Source: Burkholderia sp.
GTDB taxonomy: Bacteria > Pseudomonadota > Gammaproteobacteria > Burkholderiales > Burkholderiaceae
Reading direction: 5' to 3'
Assembly: GCA_028292565.1 (NCBI GenBank)
Contig: JAQGMD010000234.1
Location: 1-9,653, forward strand
DNA: 9,653 nucleotides
Below the pieces are notes generated by a model. That model searched no databases. It saw nothing but the letters and a program-made list of their open reading frames with translations, and was not told the origin of the DNA. Every line of letters begins with the position of its first letter. Position 1 is the stretch's first letter. A program made the translations under genes and the position numbers. Positions 7,775 through 9,653 of this stretch are shown here, piece after piece.

Positions 7775-7860
7775 TCGACACCCGTCTTCGGGTCGACGAC
7801 TTCCTTCTTGCGCTGCATGCGGGCGTGATGCCGTTCGTTGATGCGTTCTTGTTCACTCAT
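7768..7860 (-). pseudogene. cobO: Internally deleted cobO (corrinoid adenosyltransferase) remnant, 30-codon ORF
   Basis: The 30-residue product starts MSEQERINERHHARMQRKK and ends DPKTGVEW. The first ~22 residues match my memory of the N-terminal helix of CobO/BtuR (E. coli BtuR begins MSDERYQQRQQRVKEKVD). The last residues resemble that family's C-terminal tail (E. coli ends AQIGIDY). A full protein is about 200 residues; the P-loop (GNGKGKS) and catalytic body are absent here. The ORF has a strong GGAGG site 9 bases upstream, overlaps the btuD stop by 8 bases and the cobU start by 7 bases, so it sits as an intact cobO would and is probably still translated. I infer an in-frame internal deletion. 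A real microprotein, or an assembly collapse, are alternatives. If genuine, adenosylation needs another enzyme, such as PduO-type ATR, elsewhere. Confidence 0.6.
7780..7793. other. Short perfect hairpin at the inferred cobO deletion junction
   Basis: ACCCG and CGGGT form a perfect 5-bp stem with a TCTT loop. It covers codons 23-27 of the remnant, exactly between the N-terminal-like and C-terminal-like parts. It also lies just before the cobU GTG, so it may affect initiation there. It could be part of the breakpoint or chance. Confidence 0.3.
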
Positions 7861-8632
7861 GTCGAGGATCCTCCACAGGTAGGTATATCGTGCGGTTGCC
7901 GTGCCGGACAATTTCAATCGGATGACCGAGGCAGCGGCTCAGGATCGGTGGACGCATTACTTCGTCGACCGGGCCCGCCTGCCATTGCCCGTCGCCCATC
8001 AACAGCAATGCGTGACTCGCGACGCCATGCGCGAGATTGAGATCGTGGCTGACCATCACCACCGACTTTCCTGACTGCCTGCACAAGCGCGCCAGCAATC
8101 CCATGACACTTACCTGGTGCGCCAGGTCGAGCGCGTTGGCGGGCTCGTCCAGCAGCAATAGCGGCGTGTCCTGGGCGAGCACGGCGGCAATGGCAACGCG
8201 CTGGCGCTCACCGCCGGACAAGGTCCGCACATCGCGCTCAGCCAGGTCACGTACATCCAGCGCCTGCAGCGCCGCATAGGCAGCCTGGTAGTCCGCATCG
8301 GATTCCCAGTAGCTTGCTTCCTGATACGGATGACGCGCGGTGAGCACCGTTTCGATCACGCGATAGCCGAACGCATCGCTGCGGCCCTGCGGAAGGAAAG
8401 CACGTTCGCGTGCCAGGTCGGTCAATCGCCAGTCTGGCAGCGGTCGACCACCCAACTGCACAGTGCCGCCGTCCGGATCGCGCAAGCCGGCGAGAGTTCG
8501 TAGCAACGTGCTCTTGCCCGCGCCGTTACGGCCGATCACGCACCAGCATTCGCCCGGGCCAACCTGCCAGTCCAGTCCCTTCACCAGCAGGCGATTGCCG
8601 ATGCGAAGATCGAGGTTCACCGTTCGCATCAT
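7853..8632 (-). CDS. btuD: Cobalamin ABC transporter ATP-binding protein
   Basis: This is the cytoplasmic ATPase that powers B12 import through BtuC. The 259 residues carry all ABC motifs: Walker A GRNGAGKST (34-42), Q-loop at Gln82 in FLPQ, signature LSGGERQR (138-145), Walker B LLLLDEP (158-164) and switch His196 in VSHDL. The general family also covers haem and iron-siderophore importers; the corrinoid genes around it decide the assignment. It follows the btuC stop by one base. AGGAGA lies at 8637-8642; the second ATG (8627-8629) has slightly better spacing (8 bases) than the first (5 bases), so either Met may be used. Its stop overlaps the start of the cobO remnant. Confidence 0.93.
   Translation of the reverse strand: MMRTVNLDLRIGNRLLVKGLDWQVGPGECWCVIGRNGAGKSTLLRTLAGLRDPDGGTVQLGGRPLPDWRLTDLARERAFLPQGRSDAFGYRVIETVLTARHPYQEASYWESDADYQAAYAALQALDVRDLAERDVRTLSGGERQRVAIAAVLAQDTPLLLLDEPANALDLAHQVSVMGLLARLCRQSGKSVVMVSHDLNLAHGVASHALLLMGDGQWQAGPVDEVMRPPILSRCLGHPIEIVRHGNRTIYLPVEDPRHE
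7870..7874 (-). promoter_or_regulatory. Ribosome-binding site of the cobO remnant
   Basis: GGAGG on the - strand lies in the last codons of btuD, 9 bases before the ATG at 7858-7860. It is part of a 10-base palindrome, GAGGATCCTC (7865-7874). It is one of the best such sites in the operon and indicates that the small ORF is translated. Confidence 0.6.
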
Positions 8633-8633
8633 G

Positions 8634-9641
8634 TCATCTCCTGCGTATCTGGTGCAGCTGCAGCAGGAATACCGGCACGCCGATGAGTGCGGTAATCACA
8701 CCGACCGGCAGCTGCTGCGGAGCGACGATGCTGCGCGCGAGCGTATCGGCCAGCACGAGGAATGTTCCGCCGACCAGCGTGGCTGCCGGCAGCAGCAGGC
8801 GATGTTCCGGGCCAAGTGCGAAGCGACACGCATGCGGGACGATCAGCCCCACAAAGCCGATACTGCCCGCATTGCTGACAGCAGTGGCGGTTAGCAATGC
8901 CGCGGAAACAAACAAACCTTGCCTGAGAGCGCCCACCCGGATGCCGAGGGTCGCCGCCGTTTCCGCATGCAATGCCACCACATTGATGGCGCGCGCGACG
9001 CGAATGGAAAAAGTCAGCGCGGCTGCCAATACCAGCCAGGGCAGCCAGCGCAACTGCGTGCCGGACAGGTCGCCAATGAGCCAGAACACCATGCCACGCA
9101 AGCGGTTGTCGGGCGCTACAGACAGTATCAGGGTCACCAGCGCGCCGCAGCCCGAAGCCACGATGACACCGGTGAGTAAAAGAAGAGGCGCATTGCCCTC
9201 GGCAATGCCATTGCGCAAATCGCGATGCGCCAGCAGGAACAGCAGCAAAGCCACCGAGATGGCACCGGCAAAGGCGGCGACATCGATTATCCAGGCGGCG
9301 GTGAAGAACAGCATGGCCGCGAGCGCGCCGACTGCGGCCCCGCTGGACACACCGAGCACGTAGGGATCGGCCAATGGGTTGCGCAACAATGCCTGCATCA
9401 TGACGCCCGCGAGGGCCAGCGTCGAGCCCGTAACGAACGCGGAGAGCACCCGTCCCAGCCTGAGCTGCAACAATGTGGCCGCGAGAGTCGATGGTTCTCC
9501 GCTGGCGATTTCGCGCAGTGCGGTAAACATGTCGGAGACCGGCAGTGCCACGGAACCGATGCCGCACGCGAGCAAGATGGTCACGAACGCAAGCACCAGC
9601 AGTCCGGTCAACACAGAAAAAGCCCTGCGGCGTTCGCGCAC
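8634..9641 (-). CDS. btuC: Cobalamin ABC transporter permease (FecCD family)
   Basis: BtuC is the inner-membrane channel of the B12 importer and works as a dimer with BtuD. The 335 visible residues contain many hydrophobic segments consistent with the family's ~10 helices. Motifs are LRLGRVLSAFVTGSTLALAG (60-79), MQALLRNPLADPYVLGVSSG (82-101), the ATPase-coupling region AETAATLGIRVGALRQG (226-242) and SIGFVGLIVPH (260-270). The start is uncertain: GTG at 9639-9641 gives a typical length, but no ribosome-binding site is visible in the 12 bases left, and the frame stays open to the window edge, so translation may begin further out. It is the first visible gene of the operon. A B12 riboswitch or btuB, if present, would lie outside the window. 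Specificity for corrinoids rests on context. Confidence 0.9.
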   Translation of the reverse strand: MRERRRAFSVLTGLLVLAFVTILLACGIGSVALPVSDMFTALREIASGEPSTLAATLLQLRLGRVLSAFVTGSTLALAGVMMQALLRNPLADPYVLGVSSGAAVGALAAMLFFTAAWIIDVAAFAGAISVALLLFLLAHRDLRNGIAEGNAPLLLLTGVIVASGCGALVTLILSVAPDNRLRGMVFWLIGDLSGTQLRWLPWLVLAAALTFSIRVARAINVVALHAETAATLGIRVGALRQGLFVSAALLTATAVSNAGSIGFVGLIVPHACRFALGPEHRLLLPAATLVGGTFLVLADTLARSIVAPQQLPVGVITALIGVPVFLLQLHQIRRR

Positions 9642-9653
9642 TGAAGGCAGGTT

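Noticed and set aside
8410..9363. 317-codon + strand frame opposite btuD and btuC
   Set aside because: It is antisense to well-supported transporter genes, with low-complexity Ser/Arg/Ala/Thr content and no domain.

Overview
The window looks like chromosomal DNA of a betaproteobacterium, probably order Burkholderiales and perhaps family Oxalobacteraceae. The family assignment is an inference from protein style, not a search. PanC has [13 protein letters not shown] and [10 protein letters not shown], as I remember them from Burkholderiales homologues. The order scpA-panC is common there, and GC content is moderately high and even throughout, so nothing marks a foreign island. Almost every base is coding; the largest gaps are about 160 and 140 bases.

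Left part, + strand (1-1475): the 3' end of scpA (chromosome segregation) and a complete panC (pantothenate synthesis), 31 bases apart and probably co-transcribed. panC is not followed by panD. The gap after panC (1476-1635) lies between convergent genes. It holds three related short hairpins (stem GTTGGRAT/ATYCCAAC), two with a flanking GTAG, which resemble REP elements of the kind mobilised by RAYT (TnpA-REP) transposases.

Middle, - strand (1636-2818): a DinB-family metal-binding protein and an orphan ParA-type ATPase. ParA starts at 2818 behind a strong ribosome-binding site. An AT-rich stretch separates it from the large operon upstream.

Right part, - strand (2959-9641): a tightly packed cobalamin operon, read right to left as btuC, btuD, a 30-codon cobO remnant, cobU, cbiB, cobD, btuF, cobQ. 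Adjacent genes overlap by 4-8 bases or lie 1-2 bases apart, so translation is probably coupled. BtuF, BtuC and BtuD form a corrinoid importer. CobQ amidates adenosylcobyric acid. CobD makes aminopropanol phosphate and CbiB attaches it. CobU phosphorylates and guanylylates the product to AdoCbi-GDP. Together they would support corrinoid salvage or the late steps of B12 synthesis. No corrin-ring genes and no cobS, cobT or cobC are in the window. Any B12 riboswitch would lie beyond the right edge, upstream of btuC.

The most interesting object is the mini-ORF at 7768-7860. Its first ~22 residues look like the N-terminus of the corrinoid adenosyltransferase CobO/BtuR, and its last few residues look like that family's C-terminal tail. 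It keeps a strong ribosome-binding site and overlaps both neighbours, as an intact cobO would. The simplest reading is an in-frame internal deletion that removed the catalytic body of cobO while preserving coupling through the operon.
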